From contig NZ_SLXW01000003.1 in assembly GCF_004341085.1 (NCBI RefSeq), positions 62,001-126,000 of the forward strand: a DNA stretch of 64,000 bases, given 5' to 3'. Positions 34,518-45,400 of this stretch are shown here, in pieces. The notes beneath the pieces are model-generated. The model saw nothing but the letters and a program-made list of their open reading frames with translations, did no database searches and was not told the origin of the DNA. Position numbers and translations under genes: made by a program. This stretch comes from Sphingomonas sp. PP-CE-1G-424 (GTDB lineage: Bacteria > Pseudomonadota > Alphaproteobacteria > Sphingomonadales > Sphingomonadaceae). Position 1 is the first letter of the stretch; each line of letters starts with the position of its first letter.

Positions 34518-35847
34518 GGCTGGCCATCGTATCGCGGCGAAGCGGGATGGCGAGGACCGCCGCCAGCATCGCCGCGATCAGCAGCGCAGGGCCGGCCAGC
34601 ATCAGCCAGCGGATCGCGTACAGGCTGGCTGGGCCCTGAACGGCACCGGCGACGAAGCCGTTCGCCTGATAGATCATGCCGATCGCGAAGCCCGTGCCCG
34701 CCAGCGCGATCTTCTGCATCAGCGCGTAGGTGCCGAACGCGAGCGCCTCGACCCGCTTGCCGCTCTGCGCTTCGCCCCAATCGACGGTATCGGGCAGCAG
34801 CGTCCAGGCGGCGAGCGCGAAGCCGACGAACGCCGCCTGCATTGCCAGCAGGAATGCCGCCGTCGCCGTGCTGCCAGGCCAACCGGTTAGCGCGAACACC
34901 GCAGGCACGATCAGCGCGAGCACCCCGGCGCCCAACCATGCGGTGCGGGCGCCGCGGGTGCGCGCGAGCGCCGTCCAGAGCGGTACCGCGACGAGGCTGC
35001 TGACCGCCATCGCCGCCAGTGCGCGAGGACCGCCCGGCGCGTCCTGCAGAACGTAGCGGAAGAAATAGAGCACCGACTGGCTGGTCAGCGCGGTCGCGGC
35101 GCCGCCGGCGGCCGACGCGACGTTGAGCACGACGAAGGCCCGGTTGCGCGCCAGTACCGCCAGTCCGGACCAGATCGCGAGCCGCTCTGCCGGTGCGGCA
35201 CTCGGGGTCGGCTCGGGCACGCGCCACGCCATGATCGCGAGCAGGGGCACCGCGACGACGGCGAGGATGGCGGAGGCCACGCCGTAGCTTCCGGTTCGCG
35301 CCACCAGCCAGGGCAGCAGCAGCGCGACCAGGGCTCCCGCTGCCGAGCCGAACCCCATGCGCAACCCGGCTACCAGCGAGCGATCCCGACTGGTCTGCGC
35401 CACGCGTGTCGTCCACGCCGCATAGGGGATGTTGGTGAACGCGTAGAGCGTGCGGAACATCATCTGCGTCGCCAGCGCGAAGGCGGCGGCACCGGTCGGC
35501 ACGGAGAACATGGCGACGAACGTCAGTCCGAGCGGCAGCGCACCCCATCCGACCAGCCGACGATACGAAAGCCGCATCCGCTCCGCCGCCGCCCCGGCAA
35601 GGAAATCGGCGGCACCGTCCCAGATCGCGCCGATCATGAACACCAGCCCGGCGGTCGCGGGCGGCAACGCCAGCGCATCGATATAGTAGAAGAGCAGGTA
35701 CAGGCTTATCGCCTGCCAATAGAGGTTGAACGCGAAATCGCCGGCGCTGAAGATCACCAGCGTGCCGTTCGGGCCTGCCCTATCGCCGCGCTCAGCGCGC
35801 ATCGAGGATTTTCGGGTGGATATTCGGATCATAGGCTGCGGAGTCAT
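34510..35847 (-). CDS. GPH-family sugar:cation symporter (MFS)
   Basis: A polytopic transporter with 12 helices of the glycoside-pentoside-hexuronide:cation symporter type. The early segment GDFAFNLYWQAISLYLLFYYIDAL and the loop FTNIPYAAWTTRVAQTSRDRSLVAGLRMGFG are characteristic. The late motif LLPDTVDWGEAQSGKRVEALAFGTYALMQKIALAGTG closely follows the family. About 446 residues from ATG 35847 (MTPQPMIR); an ATG at 35802 (MRAERGD) is an equally plausible start and neither has a strong Shine-Dalgarno. Position among glycosidases suggests import of the released mono- or disaccharide across the inner membrane. Confidence 0.87.
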   Translation of the reverse strand: MTPQPMIRISTRKSSMRAERGDRAGPNGTLVIFSAGDFAFNLYWQAISLYLLFYYIDALALPPATAGLVFMIGAIWDGAADFLAGAAAERMRLSYRRLVGWGALPLGLTFVAMFSVPTGAAAFALATQMMFRTLYAFTNIPYAAWTTRVAQTSRDRSLVAGLRMGFGSAAGALVALLLPWLVARTGSYGVASAILAVVAVPLLAIMAWRVPEPTPSAAPAERLAIWSGLAVLARNRAFVVLNVASAAGGAATALTSQSVLYFFRYVLQDAPGGPRALAAMAVSSLVAVPLWTALARTRGARTAWLGAGVLALIVPAVFALTGWPGSTATAAFLLAMQAAFVGFALAAWTLLPDTVDWGEAQSGKRVEALAFGTYALMQKIALAGTGFAIGMIYQANGFVAGAVQGPASLYAIRWLMLAGPALLIAAMLAAVLAIPLRRDTMASLR

Positions 35848-36109
35848 GGTACTGTTTTGACCACGAGTTTCGTGGCGGAGCGTGACTTGCTCGAGAACCT
35901 CGTAGACGCCCCGCAAGATGTCTACCAGCAGTTCGACCGGGCGGTGGCCAATCATTCACTTGGCTGGGCTATCGTCGTGAGCAGCGGCTGGAATGGCGCG
36001 CGGCTCTTCGGCGCCGCGGAGGACTCTGGCGCTATATGTCCGGAGTAATCATATCCGACGTAATCGTTTATGTTACAGACCAGCGGCATGGGACAGCGAA
36101 CACCGCCCG
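35848..36109. other. Intergenic, no gene seen
   Basis: Upstream of the GPH transporter start and downstream of a small hypothetical gene. Overlapping frames on both strands lack convincing starts. Transporter promoter presumably here. Confidence 0.4.
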
Positions 36110-36529
36110 TTACGTGACAGGGCTGGGCCGAGTCCAGTCGGGGATGCCGGCGCCGCAGCCCCAGATATGGGTGGGTACGGGTTTGCCTCCGAGCTGTGGC
36201 GGGAATGGCCAGTTTATGAGCGCCTGCGCTGCGACCGAGCATCGATGGCCTGGCATGCAGTTGATCCGGGTCCGGGCGATGAGACCGGCGTCACTTTCCC
36301 AGGAATACAGCGTCGCCTCGCCGCGACGCTCAAACCTTTCGAAGTTCCAGTCCCCGCGGCATCGTTTGACGAAGCTCGCCATCATGCGTTCGCGCCCGAG
36401 TTCCGGCCACGGCGTCGAGGCGGCCGCGCTCGCTAGCGAGGCGCTGGGTACGTAGCGAGGGGTTAGGTAGCCAATGATTATCAAAGGCGCGACCAGCTGA
36501 AGGCCGAACATCCCGACGAAGAAAGACAT
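36110..36529 (-). CDS. Hypothetical membrane-anchored protein
   Basis: About 139 residues from ATG 36529 (GGGCAGG just upstream; an in-frame ATG lies at 36538). A single hydrophobic helix (about 2-24, SFFVGMFGLQLVAPLIIIGYL) is followed by a polar, probably periplasmic domain with three Cys and several Trp. A class of short sphingomonad proteins with this layout exists, but I cannot name a family. It runs as a single gene on the minus strand and the dispersed repeat begins about 100 bp upstream. Tentative. Confidence 0.45.
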   Translation of the reverse strand: MSFFVGMFGLQLVAPLIIIGYLTPRYVPSASLASAAASTPWPELGRERMMASFVKRCRGDWNFERFERRGEATLYSWESDAGLIARTRINCMPGHRCSVAAQALINWPFPPQLGGKPVPTHIWGCGAGIPDWTRPSPVT

Positions 36530-36626
36530 CCTGCCCATCCTTCACAGACTACGAGCAGGAGCTTGGCAATCACTTAATGCGGAACGGATCGACTGCTAAT
36601 ACGCCTTTCTCCTTGTTGGCAGGAAT

Positions 36627-36752
36627 GTCGGCTGACCTCTCCCTTCACGACATTCATGACGTACGAACAGGCGCCAAAAGCGGCCAGCGCGGCAATGAAC
36701 GAGTGTCTGAAGTTGGGAAGCGGGGAAGGGCGCGCGAATGGCCGACTATGGC
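36627..36752. repeat. Dispersed repeat, composite inverted copy F
   Basis: The right arm (36696-36752) reads TGAACGAGTGTCTGAAG, TTGGGAAGCGGGGAAGGG and GGCCGACTATGGC, matching copies A, E and G. The left arm (about 36627-36658), read on the minus strand, gives GAATGTCGTGAAGGGAGAGG, the same block inverted. The two-arm layout equals that of the copy near 13.3 kb. Confidence 0.6.
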
Positions 36753-36827
36753 TATCTGGCGAAACGCGGCGTCTTCGATGCCATCCCGCATTGACGGGAT
36801 CCCGTCTCTAAGACCATCGCGTCGTCC

Positions 36828-37073
36828 ATGACCAAAAGCAAGGGACGCACCGGCGCACACGCGCGCGCCAATATCCAACCTGCTCCGACAGCCACCGAGC
36901 TCGATGCAGCCAAGCGAGAGGTTGCGCAGATCGAAGGGCGGCTTGCCGGCCTGGCTTCGGGGCACCCATCGGTTAAAATCTGGAAGGCTCGTCTTCGTTC
37001 GGCCCAAGCAGTGATCGCTCGCGCGCCACGCGATTTACCGCGCGATTTACCGCGCGATTTACCGCGGGATTGA
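36828..37073 (+). CDS. Small hypothetical protein ending in RDLP repeats
   Basis: An 81-residue frame from ATG 36828 with no clear Shine-Dalgarno. The middle (ELDAAKREVAQIEGRLAGL, then VKIWKARLRSAQAVIAR) is charged and could form a coiled coil. The end is RDLP repeated, encoded by three exact tandem 12-bp units (37031-37066). The repetitive tail shows that the array keeps the frame open, since 12 is a multiple of 3. Real or chance is undecided. Confidence 0.35.
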   Translation: MTKSKGRTGAHARANIQPAPTATELDAAKREVAQIEGRLAGLASGHPSVKIWKARLRSAQAVIARAPRDLPRDLPRDLPRD

Positions 37074-37200
37074 AAGACGGGCGGCTCGGCCATCGCGACT
37101 GATCGCCGCTCCGTATCGATCGCTTGCGCTCGCTTGCTGAGCCGGCGAGGATCGCGCCGATAGCGTGCAAACGATACGGCGTGGGGAGGACTTGGCGATG

Positions 37201-39297
37201 AAAGGCAGGAACATGCAGCGGTTCGCGAAAGCACTCGCATTGGCCACGGTGGCGTTGCCGACGGTTGCGCAGGCGCAGGTGCCCGATACCATCCTTTACG
37301 GCGTCGCCTATTACGACGAGTACACCCCGGTCGACCGCGTCGATGAGGACGCGCGGATGATGAAGGCGGCGGGGATCAGTGTCGTCCGCATCGCGGAATC
37401 GACTTGGGGCACGCTGGAACCGCAGCCCGGGGTGTTCGATTTCAGCCATGTCGATCGCATGCTCGCCGCGATGCACAAGCAAGGCATCAAGGTGATCGTC
37501 GGAACCCCGACCTATGCGATACCGACTTGGCTCGCGCGCCAGCATCCCAACGTCCTCGTCGTCGGTCGTGACGGCGTACGTGCGCAATACGGCACCCGGC
37601 AGAACATGGACATCACCGATCCCGACTACCGGGCGGCGGCCCAGCGGGTGATCGTGGCGCTGGTGGACCATGTGAAGGATCATCCTGCGGTGATCGGCTA
37701 CCAGCTCGACAACGAGACCAAGCCTTATGACACCAGCGGTCCTGCGGTGCAGGCGGGGTTTGTGCGGTCGATCAGGGCGAAATGGCCGAGCCTCGATGCG
37801 CTGAACCAGGCATGGGGGCTGAATTACTGGTCGAACCGCATCAACCGGTGGGAGGACTTCCCGTCGGCCACCGGCTCGATCAACGCCAGCATGTCCAACG
37901 CCTTCGCCGCCTACCAGCGCAGCCTCGTCACCGACTTCCTCGCGTGGCAGGCCAAGCTCGTTCGCGCCCATGCCCGGCCCGGCCAGTTCATGACGCAGAA
38001 CTTCGACTTGGGCTGGCGTGATGGCTCCTACGGCATCCAGCCGGAAGTCGACCATTGGAAGGCGGCAAGGTCGCTCGATATCGCCGGCATCGACATCTAT
38101 CATCCAACGCAGGACAAGCTCACCGGCGCGGAGATCGCTTTCGGTGGCGACGAAGCCCGCTCGATCCGCAATGGACAGAATTATCTGGTGCTGGAAACCG
38201 AGGCGCAGGGGTTCCCGCAATGGACGCCCTATCCGGGCCAGCTTCGCCTGCAGGCGTTCAGCCATCTCGCTTCGGGCGCGCAGATGGTCGAATATTGGCA
38301 CTGGGCGACCACCGCCAACGCGGTCGAGACCTATTGGCGCGGGCTGTTGTCGCAGGACTACAAGCCCAATGCGGAGTATGCGGCGGCAAAGGTGATCGGT
38401 GCCGAGATCGCGCGGCTCGGTCCGAAGCTGGCAGGCATGACGAAGCACAATCAGGTCGCCGTCTATGTCAGCAACGCCGCCCAGACCGCGTTCAATTCGT
38501 TCAAGCCGGCGGGCATCGAGTATAATCAGGTGATGCGCCCCTTCTACGATGCGCTCTACCGGATGAACGTCGAAGCCGACATCGTGTCGCCCGACAGCAC
38601 GCGGAAGCTCGATGATTACAAGCTGATCGTCGTGCCGGCGCTTTACGCGGCGAGCGACGCCGAGATCGCGAGGCTGAACGACTATGCCAAGCGCGGCGGA
38701 CATCTGCTCTACACCTTCAAGAGCGGCTTTTCGGACGAGAACACGAAGGTGCGCTATGCGTCACAACCGGGTGCGATCGCCGAAGCGGCTGGCGTCACGT
38801 ACCAGGAGTTCACGATTCCCGTAGGGGTCACGTTGGCGGGCAATCCGTTCGGCGTTTCGGATGCCGACAACGCGCCGCGCTGGTGGATGGAGATGCTGAA
38901 GCCCACGACCGCCGAGGTCGTGGCACACTATCAGCATCCGTCATGGCCGGCTGCCGCCGCGATGACCCGCAACCACTGGGGCAAGGGTGAGGTCAGCTAT
39001 GTCGGCTTCATGCCGAGCGACGCGCTGGCCGAGAAGATCGTTGCCGCCGAAGTCACGCGCGCGGGTGTCGTGCCATCAGTCGCGGGCGTGCGTTTCCCGC
39101 TGATCGTGCGCGGCGGCATTTTGAAGAACGGCCACACCGTTCGTTACGTGCTCAACTATTCGGCTATGCCACAGCATATGGCGGCCCCGGCTGCGGGCAC
39201 TGAACTGCTGCAGGGGCGCAAGGTGAAGCGTGGCGGACCGATCGAGCTTGCCGCGTGGGATGTCGCCATCATCGAGGAAGATGGACGATCCGATTAA
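37201..39297 (+). CDS. GH42 beta-galactosidase, secreted
   Basis: Releases beta-linked galactose from oligosaccharides. About 698 residues from ATG 37201 (GGGGAGGA upstream); ATG 37213 is an alternative. The Sec signal ends AQA-Q. The GH42 barrel opens at YGVAYYDEYTP, has the acid/base Glu172 in GYQLDNET and the probable nucleophile Glu332 in YLVLETEAQG, then a trimerisation-type domain (about 400-600, VAVYVSNAAQTAF ...) and a C-terminal beta domain. Most GH42 enzymes are cytoplasmic, so the signal peptide is a notable variant suggesting periplasmic action on imported oligosaccharides. It is followed 39 bp later by GH31 on the same strand, so the two are probably co-transcribed. Confidence 0.9.
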   Translation, partial: KGRNMQRFAKALALATVALPTVAQAQVPDTILYGVAYYDEYTPVDRVDEDARMMKAAGISVVRIAESTWGTLEPQPGVFDFSHVDRMLAAMHKQGIKVIVGTPTYAIPTWLARQHPNVLVVGRDGVRAQYGTRQNMDITDPDYRAAAQRVIVALVDHVKDHPAVIGYQLDNETKPYDTSGPAVQAGFVRSIRAKWPSLDALNQAWGLNYWSNRINRWEDFPSATGSINASMSNAFAAYQRSLVTDFLAWQAKLVRAHARPGQFMTQNFDLGWRDGSYGIQPEVDHWKAARSLDIAGIDIYHPTQDKLTGAEIAFGGDEARSIRNGQNYLVLETEAQGFPQWTPYPGQLRLQAFSHLASGAQMVEYWHWATTANAVETYWRGLLSQDYKPNAEYAAAKVIGAEIARLGPKLAGMTKHNQVAVYVSNAAQTAFNSFKPAGIEYNQVMRPFYDALYRMNVEADIVSPDSTRKLDDYKLIVVPALYAASDAEIARLNDYAKRGGHLLYTFKSGFSDENTKVRYASQPGAIAEAAGVTYQEFTIPVGVTLAGNPFGVSDADNAPRWWMEMLKPTTAEVVAHYQHPSWPAAAAMTRNHWGKGEVSYVGFMPSDALAEKIVAAEVTRAGVVPSVAGVRFPLIVRGGILKNGHTVRYVLNYSAMPQHMAAPAAGTELLQGRKVKRGGPIELAAWDVAIIEEDGRSD

Positions 39298-39336
39298 TGG
39301 CCGCGCCGTGCGGAAACAAAGCGAAGGGGAGGTTGC

Positions 39337-42003
39337 GTGAACGATCAAAAAACGCCGCGTAACGCCGCCATTACCCGGCGGGCACTGCTAGGAAGCGGCG
39401 CGGGGGCGGCGATCGTGTCGAGCGGCCTGGTACACGCCGCGACCAGAATTGCCTCCACCGATTTCGTGATCCGCACCAGCGATCTGTCGATTGCCGTCAC
39501 GGTCCTGAGCGATCGTGCGTTCCGCGTCCGTGTTGCACCCGTGGGAGCGCCGCCGGCGACGCCAGGCGAAATGCTGGCGCCCATCGCGAAGCCGCCAGTC
39601 CCCAGGCGGATACGGGAGGGCAGCCGAACGCGTCTGACGCTTCCCCAGGCACAATGCGTATGGGATGAAGCGACCGGATGCCTGTCATTCCATGACGGCG
39701 CCGGCAACCTGCTCCTCAGCGAAGCCCCCGGATCGCGGCATGTCGCGCAATCGACGATCGGAAACGAGCCGACCCTGGCCGTAGCGCAAGGCTTCGTCAG
39801 CCCGGCCGACGAACGCCTCTACGGTACGGGCTGCTTTCAGGACGGCCATCTCGATATTCGGGGCCTGCCGCGACGCCTGACGCAGGTGAACACGCAGATC
39901 AGTCAGCCGTTCGTGCTGTCGAGCAAGGGCTATGGTCTGCTGTGGCATAATCCAGGTATGGCGGAGCTGAACCGGCCGGACCGGCCTATCGTGCTAACCC
40001 GGCAGGCGGCAGCGGGCGACGCGCGCATGGCCGATGTCACCACGTCCACCGGTAATGCCCGCGTCGAGCGCCGCGATGCCGTGTTCACGGGCAAGTTCAC
40101 GGTCCCGCAAGGCGCGCGCTATGCGTTCCTGCTCGATCTCAACCGCAAGATGTCGTCGCGCCATTATGTCGAGATCGACGGCAAGCCCATGACGGATCAC
40201 ACCAACCTCTGGTTGCCGCCGACCGCCAGCTTCATCGGCAAGCTCGCCGCCGGAGAGCACAGCGTGCTGGTACGGGCAGGTGACGAGGACGTGCCGGTGC
40301 TCCACTTCGCACCGGTCGAAGATCGCACGACCTGGTGGTCGCCGGTATCCGAGGGCATCGATTACGTCGTGATCGCCGGGCCTACGGCGGTGGAGGTCAT
40401 GGCCGGCTATCACGCCTTGCTTGGGCCGCAGCCGATGATGCCGCTCTGGGCGCTCGGCTACATTCATTGTCGCGAGCGGTTTCACTCGTCGGATGAGATC
40501 ATCGCGACGGCACGCGAATTTCGCGCGCGAAAACTCCCTTGCGACATGATGGTGCAGGACTGGCAATATTGGGGAAAATACGGCTGGAACGCCATGCGTT
40601 TCGACGAAGACCATTATCCCGACCCTGCAGGCCTCGTACGCGATCTGCATGCGACGGACATGCGCCTGATGCTGTCGGTCTGGTCCAAGGTCGGCAAGGA
40701 AACGGCGCTGGGCAAGGACGTGGCCGCGAAGGGCTTCTACATTCCGGGTACCGAATGGATCGATTTCTTCAATCCGGTCGCCGCGCGCTTTTATGCCCGG
40801 CAGCAGAACCAGAAGCTCGCCTCGCTCGGTATCGACGCCTGGTGGCAGGACGCGACAGAGCCAGAGAATGACGACCTCGTCGGACGGCCGATTTATGCGG
40901 CACCGGGCAGGACCCAGCCCGGCGAGAAGCGCCGTAACCTCTATCCGCTGCAAGTTAGCCGAACGGTGTACGAGGAGCAGCGGCGCGCGTATCCGGACAA
41001 GCGGGTAATGATCCTCACCCGATCGGCCGCACCGGGCCAGCAACGCTATGGTGCCGCGACATGGTCGGGCGACATCGGTCATGACTGGGAGACGTTGAAA
41101 CGGCAGATCCCGGCTGGACTCAATATGGCGGCGGCGGGCCAGGCCTGGTGGACCGTCGACGCGGGAGGCTTCTTTCGGCCGGGCAAAGGGCAATATACCG
41201 ACCCTGCCTATCAGGAACGGTTCCTCCGCTGGTTCCAGTTCGCGACGTTCCTGCCGTTGACGCGCGTCCACGGCTACATGACCGACACCGAGTTCTGGCG
41301 ATATGGTGAGACGGTGGAGCGCATCGCCCGCTTGTACCTCGAACTCCGCTATCGCTTGCTGCCCTACACCTATGCTCTGGCAGCCGAGGCGTCGGCGGCT
41401 GGCATGCCGCTCATCCGACCGCTGGTGTTCGACTTTCCACACGACCCGAAGGCGCTCGATCAGGTTCATGCGTACATGTTCGGCAGCGCCATCCATGTCG
41501 CGCCGGTGCTCGCGGCCGGCGTGAAGACCTGGGACGTCTACCTGCCGGTTTCGGACGGCGGCTGGTACGATTTCTGGACAGGCGAGCATCGTGAGGGAGG
41601 GCGGACGCACACCGTTCCGGTGACACTGGACCATATCCCCCTTCACGTGCGGGCGGGTAGTATCCTGCCACTGGGGCCGGTTGGCCAATCGACGGCCGGG
41701 CTGCTTGGCGGGGCGCTCGATCTCCTGATTTATCCGGGTCGGGACGGCGCCGCGTCGTTGTACGAGGATGACGGGCTTACCTATCGCTACGAGCAAGGCG
41801 CCGCGGCGCGGATGTCGCTGGAGTGGAAGCATGCAACGGGTGTGCTCACCTTGGGCGCGCGGCGGGGTTCTTATTCCGGTATGACGAATAGTCGGGTAAT
41901 CCGCGCTCACCTGATGCGCCCTGGGATCTCTGCGCTGTCAGTAAGCCCGGGCATGGCAGTCGATTATGCCGGACGGGCTAAGCAAATGATCCTTAGCACT
42001 TAG
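39337..42003 (+). CDS. GH31 alpha-xylosidase/glucosidase with PA14-like insert
   Basis: Hydrolyses alpha-linked xylose or glucose; 888 residues. GTG 39337 follows GGGGAGG by 6 nt. The N-terminus has a twin-arginine signal (ITRRALLGSGAGAAIVSSG). The N-terminal beta domain is followed by an inserted beta domain (about 215-340) resembling the PA14 module seen in xyloglucan alpha-xylosidases. The barrel has the nucleophile Asp505 in WWQDATEPE and the acid/base Asp579 in TWSGDIGHDWETL. The PA14-like insert and the GH42/GH3/GH43 neighbours favour alpha-xylosidase acting on xyloglucan oligosaccharides, but alpha-glucosidase is not excluded. Confidence 0.9.
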   Translation: MNDQKTPRNAAITRRALLGSGAGAAIVSSGLVHAATRIASTDFVIRTSDLSIAVTVLSDRAFRVRVAPVGAPPATPGEMLAPIAKPPVPRRIREGSRTRLTLPQAQCVWDEATGCLSFHDGAGNLLLSEAPGSRHVAQSTIGNEPTLAVAQGFVSPADERLYGTGCFQDGHLDIRGLPRRLTQVNTQISQPFVLSSKGYGLLWHNPGMAELNRPDRPIVLTRQAAAGDARMADVTTSTGNARVERRDAVFTGKFTVPQGARYAFLLDLNRKMSSRHYVEIDGKPMTDHTNLWLPPTASFIGKLAAGEHSVLVRAGDEDVPVLHFAPVEDRTTWWSPVSEGIDYVVIAGPTAVEVMAGYHALLGPQPMMPLWALGYIHCRERFHSSDEIIATAREFRARKLPCDMMVQDWQYWGKYGWNAMRFDEDHYPDPAGLVRDLHATDMRLMLSVWSKVGKETALGKDVAAKGFYIPGTEWIDFFNPVAARFYARQQNQKLASLGIDAWWQDATEPENDDLVGRPIYAAPGRTQPGEKRRNLYPLQVSRTVYEEQRRAYPDKRVMILTRSAAPGQQRYGAATWSGDIGHDWETLKRQIPAGLNMAAAGQAWWTVDAGGFFRPGKGQYTDPAYQERFLRWFQFATFLPLTRVHGYMTDTEFWRYGETVERIARLYLELRYRLLPYTYALAAEASAAGMPLIRPLVFDFPHDPKALDQVHAYMFGSAIHVAPVLAAGVKTWDVYLPVSDGGWYDFWTGEHREGGRTHTVPVTLDHIPLHVRAGSILPLGPVGQSTAGLLGGALDLLIYPGRDGAASLYEDDGLTYRYEQGAAARMSLEWKHATGVLTLGARRGSYSGMTNSRVIRAHLMRPGISALSVSPGMAVDYAGRAKQMILST

Positions 42004-42428
42004 GCTAGATGGATGCCGAGTTCGTCGATTTCATGACGCGAAGGGTACCATAAGAATCGGTTTGTTTCACAGGGTCCGCCCCCTTTCTATGGGAATTTGG
42101 TCGTCGCATTGACTGCTGATCGCGGGACAGGTTGTCGGTTGGAAGGGGGCGGCTGGTTAGAAGAACACGAGGCCCATGCTGCGCGCCCGGCCTTCCACAG
42201 CTCGAGATATTCACCCAATTCGACCAAGCTTCTCTTGCCGCAATAGGCCGAGGAGCGAGGCTCCTCACTTCGGTCTGTGGTGAAGCAGGGGAGGGGACGG
42301 GAACGCGCCACCCACGGCAAGGACGATGCTTTCCGATTAACCTTGCTGCCGGTTAAATGTCGGACATATTATAGTTGATAAGGGAACCTGCAAGCTTGCC
42401 GGCCCCGGTGGTGATTGGGTGGACCCGA
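42004..42428. other. Intergenic, promoter region of the GH43 gene
   Basis: No gene is supported. The frame upstream of 42429 is in phase with the GH43 gene but lacks a signal-peptide start, so it is not part of the protein. No palindromic operator like that at 32116 was found. Confidence 0.45.
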
Positions 42429-45400
42429 ATGAATCAGGCACTTCGTTTCTTACTCCTCATGATTGCGGGTGTCCCCCTGATCGGCGCCGCGCCCGCCACG
42501 CTGCCGCCGCTATCCGCCTATGTCTTCGTCTACTTCACCGGCAATACGATCGACGGCGAGAAGCTGCGCTTCGCGATCTCCGATGGCAACAATGCCTTGC
42601 AGTGGAAGACGTTGAACGATGCCCAGCCGATACTCGAATCGACCAAGGGCACGCGGGGCCTGCGCGATCCGTTTATCATGCGCTCGGCAAAGGGTGACCG
42701 CTTCTTCCTGCTCGCTACCGATCTTTCGACCGGTCGCAGCGGCTGGGGCGGGGCGACCGACCACGGCAGCCGCCACCTGGAAATCTGGGAATCGACCGAC
42801 CTGATCCATTGGGGCAAGCAGCGCCACGTTCGCGTGAACGTGCCTGCCGCGGGCATGACTTGGGCGCCCGAGGCCACCTACGATCCCACCATTGGTGCTT
42901 ACGTTGTCTATTGGACATCGACGCTCTACAAGGATGCCGCGCACAAGCGCGAGGACGGCAACGGGCCGCAGATCCTGACTGCGATGACCCGGGATTTCAG
43001 AACGTTCACTTCTCCGAAGCCGTGGTTCAAGGCCGCCGACGTCCCGGGAGCGGTCAAGGCCAAGGGCATGATCGACGCGACCGTCATGAAAGTTGGCGAT
43101 CAATATTATCGCTTCACCAAAGTCAGCGACGCCAGCGGCTGCAAGTCGAGCGATATCCTGGCTCAGGTCTCCCCATCGCTGCGCGCATCCGGTGCCTCGG
43201 GCGCGTGGAAGATCGTCGACCGCTGCGTCGGCCGGCGCTCCGGCACACCGGAGGTGGAGGGGCCGAGCGCGTTCGTCGCCAATCCGGGCGACACCAGCGG
43301 ATTCAAGTACTTCCTGTGGGTCGATGACTATGGCGGCGTCGGCTACATTCCGCTGGCGACGAATGACCTCAACGGCAAGATCGCCTGGACTTACCCGCAG
43401 GCGTTCAGCCTGCCGGCATCGCCGCGGCACGGTACGGTCATGGCGATCACCGCGTCGGAACGTGACAGGCTCGTCGCGTACTGGAACCGCCCCGCGCCCG
43501 CGCCCGCGCCCGCGGCCGATAGCTGGGTGGTTCCTCCCGTGCTGGCCTCGGGTACGCGCTTGCCTGTACCAGACGGCCATCTCGTCACATGGCGCGTCGA
43601 CGGCCGCGTGCTGTCCGACGGTGTTCTCATCAACCGTGACGCGATGGCGCGCGTCGTCCATCTCGACGGAACCCTGAAGCGTCTGGACGGAACGACGCTC
43701 GCCAAGCACTTCACCGTCCGCCTGCTCGGCACCGCGTCGAGCCGCCTCAGGTCCTATGCGCGCGCGCCCACGACCGCGCGGGACGCGAACCAGCCGACCG
43801 TGGCGCGGAGCGTTCACCTCGCGCTTACCGGCGCTGACGGCAGCACCGTCCCTCTGAACGACGATTACGGCGTCCTGTTCGCGCGCGGCAAGTATGTTGG
43901 GGTGGATCGCGTCGCGCTGCGCGGGGTTGCCGACCCGTCATTGTTCTACTTCGCAGACGCCACGCTCGGCGTTATCGCGACGCGCGTCGACATGGCCGGC
44001 ACGCCAGATCCCGATCCCACCGCGACGATCGTCTTCCGCAGCGGTTTGACGCACCCGGGCGACTTCGTCGAACTGGGCTCTCTTGACCTGCACACCGCCG
44101 ATGGCGTCGCGAAGCCGCACGCGCGCTACGATTCCGCCGCCCGCCGCTACGTGCTGTCGTGGACCGATCGCTCCGGGAAGCCGCGCTGGACGACAGCCGC
44201 CGATCTGACGCGCACCGAATGGCGCGACATGCCCTTCGAGCCCGGCGGTCGTCGTCAGCAGATCGTTTCGGCCGGCAACGTCGGCGACGCCCGCAACGGC
44301 CGCATCTTTACCACCGATGACGATACGCTCCCGATCGATGCCACCCTAGCCACCGTGCTCACCCAACGCTTTGGCCGCATCGTGAACACCACCGCCGCGG
44401 TGGCGCCGCAGGTGATCGTCGCTCGCCAAGCCGCCGCGCTACGCGACGCACGTGTGACTCTTGGGTATTCGGACGGCTCCACTGCCACCCGCGCCGTCGA
44501 CTGGGACGCCGCCGATCTTGCGCGCCTTACCCATCCAGGCCGATACGTCGTTCACGGCACTGTGCGCCAACGCACCTATCCGGCGATCTTCGCCTATAAT
44601 CGCGCCGATCCCGACATCTATCGCTGGGAGCGCAACGGCCGCGTCCGCTACCTCTTCGTCGCGACCGACGACACGAACAACGACAATGTCGGCTCCGCGC
44701 ACCTGCCCATCCGGGTCGCCGACACGATCGCCGACCTCGCCGACGACAATGGCGGCCGCGCGCGCGAGGTCGACTTGCTCAACCGCCGCACCCGCCGCGA
44801 TCGCACCGCGGACGGCCGCGTCATCGCCGGCTGCTATTGGGCGCCGGAGCTTCACGAGATTGGCGGCAAGCTCTCGATCCTGTTTGCGCCCTGCTTCAAC
44901 CCGCGGGACAACACGTCAAACGAAGGCGGCGCATGGTTCACGGTCGAATCCCACATCATGCAACTGCGCGACGATGGCGACCCCGCCAACCCTGCCGACT
45001 GGTCGCGACCCGCGGCGATCCGCAAGGCCGATGGCGCACGACTCGGCCGCACTGAAATGCCGAGCAATATCAGTCTCGACATGTCCTACGTCGAGGTCGC
45101 TGGTCAGCATTATTACACGTGGTCGCAACGCTATCTGCCGACCGCTGGCGTGCTCGGCGACCCGCTGACGTGGATCGCCAAGGTCGACCCTGAGCATCCG
45201 ACGCGCCTTGCCAGCCAGCCAGCCCCGATCATCGCGCCCGGGACCTCGGTCGAAGAGAACCTTGCCGAAGGCGCGTTCGCGCTCAGGCACGACGGACGGC
45301 TGACGCTCGTCTATTCCAGTTCCGGGGTGAGCCCGACCTATGTCGTGAACGGCATCTCCGCGCCGGTGGACGCCGATTTGACGAGGGCGAGTTCGTGGCG

